Below, in pieces: positions 13,013 to 21,702 of a stretch of 22,315 nucleotides of DNA. The notes below the pieces were generated by a model that saw nothing but the letters and a program-made list of their open reading frames with translations, was not told where the DNA came from and did not search any database. The stretch is from the NCBI GenBank assembly GCA_946402785.1, contig CAMIXP010000004.1, forward strand, positions 1 to 22,315. Direction: 5' to 3'. The position numbers and the translations under genes are program-made. This stretch comes from an uncultured Caryophanales bacterium (GTDB lineage: Bacteria > Bacillota_I > Bacilli_A > RF39 > UBA660). Every line of letters starts with the position of its first letter. Within the stretch, counting starts at the first letter, position 1.

Positions 13013-14071
13013 TTATTTTAATGTAATTGTTATTGTTTTTTCTTTTTTATTTCTTGTATAAGTTATTTTCATCTTATCTCCTACTTTATGTCTTGATAAG
13101 GCATATTTAACGTAGGCTGTATTTTTAATTTCTAAGTTATCTATTTTGGTGATGATATCTCCTTTTTGGAGATGACCATCTGCATTACTATCTTTTTTTA
13201 CTTTTAGAACTACGGCTCCTTTTACGATACCGTCAGGGAGTTCTAAATCATGGGTTGTGAGTTGTGCTGCATCATCTGCATCTGCCATACTAATTCCTAG
13301 TTCTGGCCAAGTGAGTTCTTTTCCTTTTTCTAGTAATTCTATGTTTGCTTTTACGTATTCTACTGGGATAGCGAATGACATGCCTTCTACGCCGTCTTCC
13401 ATTAGTTTTAAGGTACATACACCTACTACTTCACCATTGGCATTAAATAGGGCTCCACCACTGTTTCCTGGGCTTACAGAGGCATCAAACTGTAATACAT
13501 TCATTAACCATTCTTTTGTATCTGTTTCATTGATTAATGTTTGAACGACTCTATCTTTTCCAGATAGGACTCCTGCGGATACGCTTCCTTGATATCTTTT
13601 GCTAATCGGAGATCCTACTGTGAATACGGTGTCTCCTAATCGTAAGTCATCACTGGATCCAAATGTTACAACTCCTGGTGCATCTTTTGCATCTATTTCT
13701 AGGACTGCAAGATCTAAGTGAGCATCTTCTCCTAATAATTTAGCATCTACTTCTTTGTCGTTTGCATTATAAAGTACAATTCGATTTCCATCAATTACAT
13801 GTTCATTCGTAATAACATAGGCTTTTAATGGACCTTTCTTATAAATAAATCCAGATCCATTCGTCATCAATGCATCTCCTGAATACGTTTCTATAGCAAC
13901 GGATGCATCTTTTACTTTTTCTACAGAGTTTGCTAAAGAATTCTTTTCATAAATAGCAGTCTTCTGTTTTGGAAAAGCATTTATGACAATTGTAATCAGT
14001 AAAAATACAACAAAAAAAGAAGAGATGACTATATAATCAATTTTATTCAATTGTTTCATCGTCTTCTTCAT
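13013..14071 (-). CDS. htrA: HtrA/DegP-type membrane-anchored serine protease with PDZ domain
   Basis: The 352-residue product has a membrane helix at about 12-32, a trypsin-like domain and one PDZ domain at about 255-350. The catalytic triad is visible: His91 in TNEHV, Asp120 in HLDLAVLEI and Ser204 in SPGNSGGAL. The protease faces outward and should degrade or refold damaged exported proteins, fitting a region rich in secretion genes. The start at 14071 has GAGAGGAG about nine bases upstream. The first 29 bases overlap the 3' end of the Abi-type gene in another frame, so the two are probably co-transcribed. A second Met at 14059 is possible but has no better ribosome site. Confidence 0.93.
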   Translation of the reverse strand: MKKTMKQLNKIDYIVISSFFVVFLLITIVINAFPKQKTAIYEKNSLANSVEKVKDASVAIETYSGDALMTNGSGFIYKKGPLKAYVITNEHVIDGNRIVLYNANDKEVDAKLLGEDAHLDLAVLEIDAKDAPGVVTFGSSDDLRLGDTVFTVGSPISKRYQGSVSAGVLSGKDRVVQTLINETDTKEWLMNVLQFDASVSPGNSGGALFNANGEVVGVCTLKLMEDGVEGMSFAIPVEYVKANIELLEKGKELTWPELGISMADADDAAQLTTHDLELPDGIVKGAVVLKVKKDSNADGHLQKGDIITKIDNLEIKNTAYVKYALSRHKVGDKMKITYTRNKKEKTITITLK

Positions 14072-15014
14072 CTATAAAACTCCTCTCCATATTGGCAAGA
14101 TCTTTCCAGTTTACTGGGAATCCCATTCTATTTAATACATCTGTAATATCAATTGTATGTAGATTATAATTTAATGTTTGAATGACATTATCTAATTCAA
14201 TTGACATATTTTTAAAATCTTCTGCTAAAAGCATTTGTTTCATAATAATGATTAATGCGAATAAATCGTTCTTTCCTTGTATGAATTCATCATCTACTTT
14301 TTTAATTCTTAGGAGTTGATGATATACGGTATCATCAATTGCTTTTTGTGTTTTGTTTTCATACAAAATATCTTCATGTGCACAAAGATTACGATAGTTC
14401 GCTAGAATTGGTAAATATACAATCATGGTAGATGGATTAATTTCATATGTATTAGCTATTTCTTTTTGGTCTTCTTTCTTTAATACTTGGAATAATTCAC
14501 TAACAATTCCGAAAGATAATACTTTTACCAAAATCCATAATGGTATATATCCATAATTTGATACGTAGTGAAGGGTTGCTGTATGTTGAGAACCATTTAC
14601 TCGTATTTGTCTTTTCATTTTCTTTAATAAGTCATTTAATTGAGATTGTTTTCTTGGATCTTCTGTGAAGTTTTTAGGTTTTAAATAGTCTCTTTCACGA
14701 TACCCATACTTTTTAGATAACTGATAAGACATAATTGATTTCAAGTTATTTTCAATGACTAATAAATATTTAAAAATGATATTACGAAATGTTCTATCAA
14801 ATAAAAACAAGCTATACATTTCTTCAAATGTTGTTCCTTCTTTGAATCTCTTATCTGTTTCAGATACTAAGAATAGGTGTCTATATCCATTTAGGAAGAA
14901 ATAGTTTTCTCTTAATAATACTTTTTTAGTATACTTTTCATCGCTGATTTGCATACCTTTGTACTTAAAGATCTCAACCTGTTCATCTAAGTTTTTGAAG
15001 TTCTTTTCGATCAT
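14043..15014 (-). CDS. Abi_2 (AbiD/F-type) HEPN protein, putative abortive-infection factor
   Basis: The 323-residue protein fits the Abi_2 family (AbiD/AbiF, COG4823). Conserved pieces include ENYFFLNGYRHLFL near residue 40, FEEMYSLFLFDRTFRNIIFKYLLVIENNLKS at 63-93 and NYRNLCAHEDILYE at 206-219. The last carries R-x4-H (Arg208, His213), the catalytic motif of HEPN ribonucleases. Members protect against phage by cleaving RNA and arresting growth. There is no separate antitoxin gene beside it; its downstream neighbour, overlapping by 29 bases, is htrA. GGTGA precedes the ATG, and the promoter at 15046-15074 is strong on paper. Confidence 0.87.
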   Translation of the reverse strand: MIEKNFKNLDEQVEIFKYKGMQISDEKYTKKVLLRENYFFLNGYRHLFLVSETDKRFKEGTTFEEMYSLFLFDRTFRNIIFKYLLVIENNLKSIMSYQLSKKYGYRERDYLKPKNFTEDPRKQSQLNDLLKKMKRQIRVNGSQHTATLHYVSNYGYIPLWILVKVLSFGIVSELFQVLKKEDQKEIANTYEINPSTMIVYLPILANYRNLCAHEDILYENKTQKAIDDTVYHQLLRIKKVDDEFIQGKNDLFALIIIMKQMLLAEDFKNMSIELDNVIQTLNYNLHTIDITDVLNRMGFPVNWKDLANMERSFIDEEDDETIE

Positions 15015-15045
15015 TGTATCACCCTTTTATCCTATTCTTAAATCT

Positions 15046-15074
15046 ATTCTATCAAATTTCATAATATTTTTCAA
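15046..15074 (-). promoter_or_regulatory. Promoter of the Abi-type gene and htrA
   Basis: On the minus strand TTGAAA (15074-15069), 17 bases and TAGAAT (15051-15046), with a TG one base before the -10. It combines a good -35 with an extended -10 and is divergent from the promoter at 15082-15090. Confidence 0.75.
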
Positions 15075-15081
15075 TTTTTTA

Positions 15082-15090
15082 TGTTATAAT
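15082..15090 (+). promoter_or_regulatory. Extended -10 promoter of the phospholipase C family gene
   Basis: TGTTATAAT in the context TATGTTATAATAG, followed by GGGGGGA as the ribosome site before the ATG at 15124. There is no clear -35. Confidence 0.7.
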
Positions 15091-15123
15091 AGAAAGCAAT
15101 AAAACTTTTTAGGGGGGATTTCT

Positions 15124-16092
15124 ATGCCAGCAACGGCTACTCATGCTTTTTTTGCAAAAGATGTGTATGATATCTTACCAGATTCTATTAGCGAAGAGTT
15201 AATTCTTTCTAAATGTAGAATGTATGGTCAAAGTATTGATAGTTTAAAATTCTATAATTTATTTTCACTTATGCCTGGGAAAATGATTCGTCATTTCCAA
15301 GGATGGTTTCATGAAAACCAATCACAAGAGTTCTTTTTGAACGTCTTAAAGTATATGAAAGATAACAAGATTCATGATCATGACACAATGTCATTCTTAT
15401 TTGGTTGTATTTGCCATTATGCATTAGATTCTACGATGCATCCTTATATTGTTTATCGTACAGGTTATTTTGATAAAGATAAGCCAAATACTTATAAATA
15501 TAATAATGTTCATGCTTTTATGGAAACATTTATTGATAACGATATGATTAAACGTAGAACGAATACAAATCCATATACATTTAACTTTAGTCAATTTTGT
15601 TTTGATATTTCACCTTTTTCAAATGATTTAGAAAAAACAATTGATTATGCTTTTTATAATACTTTTCATATTAATAATATGAGTAAGATTTATTACAAAT
15701 CTTTAAAGCAAATGAGATATTCTATTAATATCTTCCGTAGAGATCCATTAGGCATTAAAAAGTTCTTCTATAAGTTAGCTGATTCTTTTACTCCTAAAAA
15801 GTGTTTTCGTTTTGAAGCTATCAGTTATCATTATCCATTAGAAGATAAGCATGATTATCTAAATAGTAATCATACTCTTTGGAGAAATCCTTGTATTTAT
15901 GACCAAACAAGTACAGAGTCTTTTGTTGATTTATATTTAAAAGCTATTAAGTTTGCGAAAGTACTCATGTGTGCTAGTTGCGACTACTTAGATGGAAAAG
16001 ATATTGATCTAGAAAAAGTATTTGATAATACGAGTTATGTTACTGGATTAAATTGTGATGATAAGAGAGAATTAAAATACTTTAACTTTTAA
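15124..16092 (+). CDS. Zinc-dependent phospholipase C family protein, cytoplasmic
   Basis: The 322-residue product matches the zinc-dependent phospholipase C/S1-P1-like fold (PF00882). The start MPATATHAFFAKDVYDIL, FGCICHYALDSTMHPYIVYRTG at about 98-119 and NNVHAFMETFIDND at about 137-150 supply the His, Asp and Glu residues expected to bind zinc. There is no signal peptide, unlike the clostridial toxins, so this is the intracellular version common in Firmicutes whose substrate is unknown. The C-terminal 140 residues lack features I recognise. GGGGGGA precedes the ATG. The gene stands alone between a divergent promoter region and a two-way terminator shared with the type VII operon. Confidence 0.85.
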   Translation: MPATATHAFFAKDVYDILPDSISEELILSKCRMYGQSIDSLKFYNLFSLMPGKMIRHFQGWFHENQSQEFFLNVLKYMKDNKIHDHDTMSFLFGCICHYALDSTMHPYIVYRTGYFDKDKPNTYKYNNVHAFMETFIDNDMIKRRTNTNPYTFNFSQFCFDISPFSNDLEKTIDYAFYNTFHINNMSKIYYKSLKQMRYSINIFRRDPLGIKKFFYKLADSFTPKKCFRFEAISYHYPLEDKHDYLNSNHTLWRNPCIYDQTSTESFVDLYLKAIKFAKVLMCASCDYLDGKDIDLEKVFDNTSYVTGLNCDDKRELKYFNF

Positions 16093-16095
16093 AAG

Positions 16096-16124
16096 AAAAA
16101 GAACTTTCATTGAAAGTTCTTTTA
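16096..16124. terminator. Two-way terminator between the phospholipase gene and the type VII operon
   Basis: AAAGAACTTT (16098-16107) and AAAGTTCTTT (16113-16122) form a stem with A- and T-runs on both sides. It serves the rightward gene ending at 16092 and the leftward gene ending at 16122. Confidence 0.8.
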
Positions 16125-16334
16125 TTTTCCTGTTAAGTCTTCTAATGCTTTATCTGCATCTTTATTTAACTCAACTGTGTTCTCTAAGAATTTTGCATAA
16201 GATTCGACAGAGGCTGCGAAATCTACAATTTCTTGTATCTCTCTTGCTTTAGCAACTTCTTCTACGGCTTCTGCTTCTGTTCTTAAGGCTTTTGCCACAT
16301 TTAATACTTGTTCATATGTTAATCGGTCTATCAT
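16122..16334 (-). CDS. Small helical protein of the type VII operon
   Basis: The product is 70 residues, acidic, with no Cys or Trp and almost entirely helical by composition: Ala, Glu, Leu and Val repeat with heptad-like spacing from residue 6 to 65. The family is not recognised. Its ATG overlaps the stop of the preceding gene (ATGA at 16331-16334), with GGAGGG just upstream, so its translation is probably coupled. In type VII loci small helical proteins act as secreted WXG100 partners or effector chaperones. This one lacks a WxG turn and is too short for a full WXG100, so a partner role is inference from position only. Confidence 0.7.
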   Translation of the reverse strand: MIDRLTYEQVLNVAKALRTEAEAVEEVAKAREIQEIVDFAASVESYAKFLENTVELNKDADKALEDLTGK

Positions 16335-16729
16335 TCAACTAATCCCTCCGATACTGGTACTCTTGGTTGAATATCTGATGGAACAAAGGATGCTGGTAAA
16401 CCAGGAACATCTAAATTACGATTTCCAACAGAAACAGTTGTACCTCCTGCATAACCTCCTTGTGAAGGCATAGGAGGTGGAGGTGGTTGTTGACGATGTT
16501 GATCTTCTGGTGTTTCTTCTTCGACTTCTTCTTCCAAATTCTCAGTTTTTTCTACTTGTACGGTTCTTGGTAGTTTGAATTCTTCTGCTCTGGAAGTTAC
16601 GATGCTCTTATAATCATCAATATTATCTATGTAGTTTTTATTATCCATATTATTCCATCCGGCTTTCATTTTTTCCAGATAATCATAAATTTTATTAACT
16701 GCGGTTACATAACGATTATAGTCGTCCAT
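16331..16729 (-). CDS. Type VII operon protein with helical head and proline-rich tail
   Basis: The 132-residue protein has a helical N-terminal part (residues 3-52) with Trp25 in KMKAGWNNMDNKNY, reminiscent of the helix-turn around the WxG of WXG100 proteins but without the Gly at +2. An acidic linker (60-76) leads to a Gln/Pro stretch with six consecutive prolines near 82-87 or just broken by Met, then a Gly-rich and Pro/Val-rich low-complexity tail to the end. There is no signal peptide or membrane helix. AGAAGGAGGTG gives a strong ribosome site. It lies between the esaB-like gene and the 70-residue gene. It may be a secreted substrate or a structural partner; the family is not recognised. 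Confidence 0.7.
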   Translation of the reverse strand: MDDYNRYVTAVNKIYDYLEKMKAGWNNMDNKNYIDNIDDYKSIVTSRAEEFKLPRTVQVEKTENLEEEVEEETPEDQHRQQPPPPPMPSQGGYAGGTTVSVGNRNLDVPGLPASFVPSDIQPRVPVSEGLVE

Positions 16730-16742
16730 TTTGCACCTCCTT

Positions 16743-17000
16743 CTAGATTAAGATTACTCTTGATCCATTTTTTAAATCTGTATCACGAATTGTTTTATTA
16801 ACATCATAGATTTCTCCTGTTTCCTTACTATAAAGATTGGTATCTTTTCTTGGAATATAGGCTCTATCTGTTAATTCAACTAGTGAGTTTTCAATTAGGG
16901 ATTTGATTGTTCCTATTTTTTTATTAATAGGGATAAACATATCATATTTAACTTCAATAAGAGGTATTTCTAATTCTACTAATATTTTGTTTTCTTCCAT
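16743..17000 (-). CDS. esaB: EsaB/YukD-like ubiquitin-fold type VII secretion protein
   Basis: The 85-residue product fits the YukD/EsaB family of small ubiquitin-like proteins that accompany EssC in Firmicutes type VII systems. The pattern of beta strands (ILVELEIPL, YDMFIPI, SRVILI at the end) with one helix (IGTIKSLIENSLVEL) and the closing segment DTDLKNGSRVILI match the fold. It acts in the cytoplasm as a regulator or accessory factor of secretion. It begins 11 bases after essC, with AGGAGG just before the ATG. Identification rests on fold pattern, size and context rather than a catalytic motif. Confidence 0.82.
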   Translation of the reverse strand: MEENKILVELEIPLIEVKYDMFIPINKKIGTIKSLIENSLVELTDRAYIPRKDTNLYSKETGEIYDVNKTIRDTDLKNGSRVILI

Positions 17001-17011
17001 CCTATTCCCTC

Positions 17012-20000
17012 CTATTCATCTGACATTAACTTCATCAACTCAGCTTTACCCTTCTTGATAATGTATCCGAAGCCAGGATCTACTTCTTGTCTTAGGATAC
17101 GTGAGTTGGTCGTTACTTTCAATGTGAATTGGTTTCCAATACCATTTCCTATCCAAATACCTTCTGCCAAATCCACATTGCCTTTGTACCAAGTTTCGAA
17201 GTTAATAGATTTAATAACATCGATTGTATCGACAATGATGAAACGAATGTTTCCTTTTTCTTTTGATTTTTCAATTAATTCAGTGAATTCTGATTTATCT
17301 GTAGCACTTAGTTTTCCAAGTAATGCATTGATTCCAACAATTACATTGAATAATGTTGTAGTTGGTTCATTGAATTCCACTGCATTTCTTAATGTCTCAA
17401 TTCCGTCTGGGCAATTATCAATACTGTAGGTTGTATTTTCATACATAACTTCTCCTAAAATATTGTTTGCATCTAAAACGTTTAATGTAACACCAGAGAT
17501 TGTTAGTAAGTTACGAATGATACCTCTAAGGAATGCTGGTTCAGATGAAACATCGTCTCCTGTGATATTGTACATAAACTTGTTGTTGAAATCGATTGTA
17601 GCAGTTTGTAGAGTCTCTTTTGAAACACCTACTGGGATTGTTCTTAAGTTTCTCAATAAATTTGCTACATATTCTTGACTTACTACTTCTGGTAAGATTG
17701 GAACGTTTGGTGCTTGGAATGTACAAATCTTATTCAATTTCTCACAGATTACTTTAATGTAATCAGACATTTTTTCTTCTTTATATGCGAAGGCTGTTTG
17801 GAATTCGAAGATTCCATCTAGAAGAATCATACCACGTCCATAAACCTTAGATGGCTCTTTCTTTCTAACACCTGGGATAACAGAAGAATAATCTCCTGGA
17901 TCGTTGAATTGTAATACGAAGTTTTGACGGAAGTTTTGTCTTAAACGATAACGTACTGTATTTGGTCCGTTGGTTGTGAAGATGAAAATGATACCATATT
18001 TCAAACAGTCACGAGTCATTTGACCAACCATATCTTCGTAATCGTTGTAAGATTCCATAAATGCTTCAACGTTATTGATGATAATAATCATTAATGGGAT
18101 TTGTTTTCCACCATGGTTAATGTAGAAATCATAAGATCCATTATAGTCCGTAAACATTTTCTTTCTTTCTTCTAGGGTGTTATCTATTAACTTAAACAAG
18201 TTAGCAATCTTTTCTGCATCATTTGATAAGATAACTTCACCAACGTGTGGAGCATTTCTAAACATCGTTAATGTTTCAGCACCAAAGTCTAGAATATAGA
18301 AGTTTACTTCATTGGAATTGTGTCCTGTTATGGTTGAATAAATCAATCCAGCAAGCATTAATTCCTTACCATTACCAGCAGAACCAAAGATAATGGTATT
18401 TCCTAATTCTGATAGTGGCATTGTTAGTAAGTTTTGTGCTTGGTTATCAGGATCATCATACTCACCTACGATTGGGTTAATAACATTCTTCTTAGGTTTG
18501 TAATGATATTTTTCTTTTAAGTCATCTGTATAAATAACATCTGGGATTCTTGGTAACCATAATTGTTCTACTTCAATTTTTTCTTTTTCTGCTTCTCTTA
18601 CGATATATTTGATGATGTTTGTTACTTCTTCACCTTCAGATTTAACCATCATATCATCTTTCTTGGTATCTAAAGATTTAATTGGAGTACCAACATTATC
18701 AACAATCGTAATAGATTGATCGACTTTCTTTTTACGTTTTTCTGTAGGATAATACTGAGCTCCTGCCCATGCAGCTTGTCCCATTGCGAACAACTCGTTA
18801 TAACCTACTTGTAAGAAGAAACGTCCTACGTTCTTTAACTCAGCAGCATCTGGACATTTAATCATATCCATACTATCTGACTTATCCTGAACTCTTAAGC
18901 AGACACGGAATTTAGAGTTGGACCAAATCTGATCATTAACGACTCCGGAAGGTTTCTGGGTTGCTAGAATCAAGTGGACTCCTAAGGAACGTCCGATACG
19001 AGCTGTAGAAATCAATTGTTCCATGAATTCTGGTCTCTGGTCTTTCAACTCAGCGAACTCGTCGGAAATAATGAATAAGTGAGATATTGGTTTATCTACT
19101 AATCCACGTCTATATAGGTTTTGATATTTATAAATATCAATTGTACTTTCATTTAATTTATCTCTTGCTTCATTGAATTGTCTCTGACGTTTTCTTAACT
19201 CAGATTGAATAGATGCAAGGGAACGGTTCATTTCAACCGTATCCAAGTTGGTAATCGTTCCTGCTAAGTGAGGAAGTTTTACCCCTGTTTCTCTGTTTTC
19301 AAAAGCTCCGGTTAAACCTCCACCTTTGTAGTCGATCAATACGAATGATACTTCGTATGGGTGGTAGTTCATTGCCATAGATAAGATGTAAGTAATGATG
19401 AACTCTGATTTACCAGAACCGGTCATACCAGCAATCAAACCATGTGGTCCGTGTGCTTTTTCGTGTAAGTCTAGTTTGAATAATTCTCTTGATTTATCAA
19501 ATCCAACTGGTGTTTGTAATGACTTTGTTGGGTCATTTACTTTCCATCTGTTCAAAATATTCAACTGTTCAACCATACCAACATTACACATTTCTAGGAA
19601 AGAAACAGAAGTTGGTAAAGCTTGCTCTTGCTTTGCAATATCGATTGGGATATTGGCAATAATCTTACAACATTCAAAGATATTTAATGTTGGATCAAAA
19701 TCTGCAATGAATTCTTTTTGTTTATTAGCAACTAATTCATTTTCGAATACACCTGATTTTTTATCACCGATACTGATGAATGCTTTACATTCATTTGGTA
19801 TATTGATCAAACGTGGGCTAATAACTACTAAACTGAATCCATAGTTAACTGGCATACTACTTACGTCTTTTAATAATTCAATATCTCTGACTGATTTATA
19901 ATCATCTGTAATAATCAAATAATATGGTTTATAACTGTGATAATCCGCAGAATTAATGTCCATAGAACCATTACTATCTTTGTATTTTCTTTGTTGTACT

Positions 20001-21586
20001 TCTTTTTCCAATTCTAGGGATATTTCTTTTGCTTCATCTAGGTTTGTTGCGAAGTAACGGAATGTTTTAGAGTTGTTCCAACAATGTGGAGCTACTTTTA
20101 AGTATTCCCAACTACTTTCATTTTGACTATTGGTAAATACAACGATCTTTAAGTCTTCATAACTGTGATATGTAAGTGCTTGTAGAATCAATCCATCTAC
20201 GAATTGTTTCTTATTAGATGCTGTACCAATAATGGCAACAATATTTCTACTTACAAAGTTTAGGGAAATTGGTACGTTTTCAAGCGTTCTTGATTCTGCA
20301 CCTATTTTATAAACTTCTTTTAGTAAGTCATCTGTTTTTAAGGCAAAGTGCTCTTCTGGAATATTAACATTTCCTCTTAATTCGGTAGCACCAATACCAA
20401 GTCTTAAATCTAGGAAGTCGTCTTGAGAAATTTCTCTTTCCCATAGATTTCTCTTCTTTTGATAAATGATCTCTTTGGTTTGATCTAATGGTAAGAAGTT
20501 ATCAATTAAGATTTGACGTTGAATCTTCATCTCAGATTGAATCTTTTCTTTCTTAGATTCCAAGTATTTTAAATATTTAACATTTCTTTCTTTTTCAGCT
20601 TTTTTAGCAAGCTTCTTTTGATAACTCTTTTGTAAGTTTGGCCATAAGAACATAGTTGCCATCATAGCACCTGTCATAGCAAGTGTTGGAGCAACCGTTT
20701 GCCAATCAGATGTACCATTAATTACGGCTTGTAAAGCAGAGATACCAGTAGACATAGAAGACATACCCATTGTAAGCATTGGTCCTAAGGTATAGATCAA
20801 TGGTGTTTCTTGTCCTTGTCCATCCATCTTTCCTGGAGGTGGGTCAATTACAATGTTCGCATCCACAATTCCTGTTTTGAAACGTGGTGCTCTATAGAAA
20901 TAATCATCTTCTTTGTAGAATTCAATTGTTTCTTCATCAGGATTGTCAAACTCTGTTTGTGTTTGTGCAATCGAAGAAATCGATTCCAAATAATTATTAT
21001 CAATACTTAGGTTTGATCCAATGTTATTGATAATTAATGTATCTTTTAATACGATAATTTTTAAACCCATAATGAAAATAATATCACCGTATTGTAATTG
21101 TCTTGCCGTGATAGCGATACTATTAACATAAGTTCCGTATTTACTATTTAAATCTTGAACAATCCAGACACCATCATTATAAGTTAGTTTTGCATGTTCT
21201 CTGGATACTAAAGGGAAATTAAAACAAATAGGGGCTTTTCCGTAATTACCAATTAGTAGTTCTTTTTTATCTCTTAGTCGTAATCGATAACTTTCTTTGT
21301 CTACTGTTGGGGAGCAGTATAAAATAACATATTCATTATCGGTATTAATCTTTAAGAAATATAAGCTATAGTCTTTTAAATAAGCAGACTCAACTTCCAT
21401 TTCTCCAGACATGATCTTCGTTTCGAAGTCGGACTTTATTTTCCATCTACCATTGTCTTCTTCAACGTTAATTAGGTTTCTTACGTTTCCAAGGTAGTCA
21501 TTATCTGTAATCCAATAATTTCCAGCTATTTTGGTTGGCAAAGTGAAGTTGTAAATTTTCTTTTTCTTGATTAACCTTACAATCAC
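17012..21586 (-). CDS. essC: EssC, type VII secretion FtsK/SpoIIIE ATPase
   Basis: The 1524-residue protein has the full EssC layout. Two FHA domains come first; the second has the SRxH and NxxGT signature (Ser128, Arg129, His131, Asn147). Two membrane helices at about 263-314 follow, then a coiled-coil stretch (318-360) and three ATPase-like domains. D1 keeps Walker A GMTGSGKS (720-727) and Walker B HLFIISDEFAEL (836-847). D2 has a worn P-loop, GSAGNGKE (1068-1075), and NNVEAF in place of acidic Walker B residues. D3 has no P-loop. It is the motor of the secretion system. A GTG start with GGGGTGAT six bases before it is preferred. It is the first gene of its operon, an unusual order. Confidence 0.95.
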   Translation of the reverse strand: MIVRLIKKKKIYNFTLPTKIAGNYWITDNDYLGNVRNLINVEEDNGRWKIKSDFETKIMSGEMEVESAYLKDYSLYFLKINTDNEYVILYCSPTVDKESYRLRLRDKKELLIGNYGKAPICFNFPLVSREHAKLTYNDGVWIVQDLNSKYGTYVNSIAITARQLQYGDIIFIMGLKIIVLKDTLIINNIGSNLSIDNNYLESISSIAQTQTEFDNPDEETIEFYKEDDYFYRAPRFKTGIVDANIVIDPPPGKMDGQGQETPLIYTLGPMLTMGMSSMSTGISALQAVINGTSDWQTVAPTLAMTGAMMATMFLWPNLQKSYQKKLAKKAEKERNVKYLKYLESKKEKIQSEMKIQRQILIDNFLPLDQTKEIIYQKKRNLWEREISQDDFLDLRLGIGATELRGNVNIPEEHFALKTDDLLKEVYKIGAESRTLENVPISLNFVSRNIVAIIGTASNKKQFVDGLILQALTYHSYEDLKIVVFTNSQNESSWEYLKVAPHCWNNSKTFRYFATNLDEAKEISLELEKEVQQRKYKDSNGSMDINSADYHSYKPYYLIITDDYKSVRDIELLKDVSSMPVNYGFSLVVISPRLINIPNECKAFISIGDKKSGVFENELVANKQKEFIADFDPTLNIFECCKIIANIPIDIAKQEQALPTSVSFLEMCNVGMVEQLNILNRWKVNDPTKSLQTPVGFDKSRELFKLDLHEKAHGPHGLIAGMTGSGKSEFIITYILSMAMNYHPYEVSFVLIDYKGGGLTGAFENRETGVKLPHLAGTITNLDTVEMNRSLASIQSELRKRQRQFNEARDKLNESTIDIYKYQNLYRRGLVDKPISHLFIISDEFAELKDQRPEFMEQLISTARIGRSLGVHLILATQKPSGVVNDQIWSNSKFRVCLRVQDKSDSMDMIKCPDAAELKNVGRFFLQVGYNELFAMGQAAWAGAQYYPTEKRKKKVDQSITIVDNVGTPIKSLDTKKDDMMVKSEGEEVTNIIKYIVREAEKEKIEVEQLWLPRIPDVIYTDDLKEKYHYKPKKNVINPIVGEYDDPDNQAQNLLTMPLSELGNTIIFGSAGNGKELMLAGLIYSTITGHNSNEVNFYILDFGAETLTMFRNAPHVGEVILSNDAEKIANLFKLIDNTLEERKKMFTDYNGSYDFYINHGGKQIPLMIIIINNVEAFMESYNDYEDMVGQMTRDCLKYGIIFIFTTNGPNTVRYRLRQNFRQNFVLQFNDPGDYSSVIPGVRKKEPSKVYGRGMILLDGIFEFQTAFAYKEEKMSDYIKVICEKLNKICTFQAPNVPILPEVVSQEYVANLLRNLRTIPVGVSKETLQTATIDFNNKFMYNITGDDVSSEPAFLRGIIRNLLTISGVTLNVLDANNILGEVMYENTTYSIDNCPDGIETLRNAVEFNEPTTTLFNVIVGINALLGKLSATDKSEFTELIEKSKEKGNIRFIIVDTIDVIKSINFETWYKGNVDLAEGIWIGNGIGNQFTLKVTTNSRILRQEVDPGFGYIIKKGKAELMKLMSDE

Positions 21587-21622
21587 TGGTAATCACCCCG
21601 TATTATTCTAATTATATATTTT

Positions 21623-21651
21623 ATTATATAATTGATTTCTTTTTTTTACAA
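21623..21651 (-). promoter_or_regulatory. Promoter of the type VII operon
   Basis: On the minus strand TTGTAA (21651-21646), 17 bases and TATAAT (21628-21623). A second TATAAT-like stretch lies nearer the gene. The leader is about 30 bases. Confidence 0.65.
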
Positions 21652-21672
21652 CCATTTCTTCTCTTTTTCATC

Positions 21673-21702
21673 ATAAAAAAAGTAGGAATTCTTCCTACTT
21701 TT
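21673..21702 (-). terminator. Intrinsic terminator of the deformylase gene
   Basis: AAAAGTAGGAA and TTCCTACTTTT pair (11 base pairs) around a three-base loop and are followed leftward by a T-run. The TAG stop at 21697-21695 lies in the stem. Confidence 0.85.
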
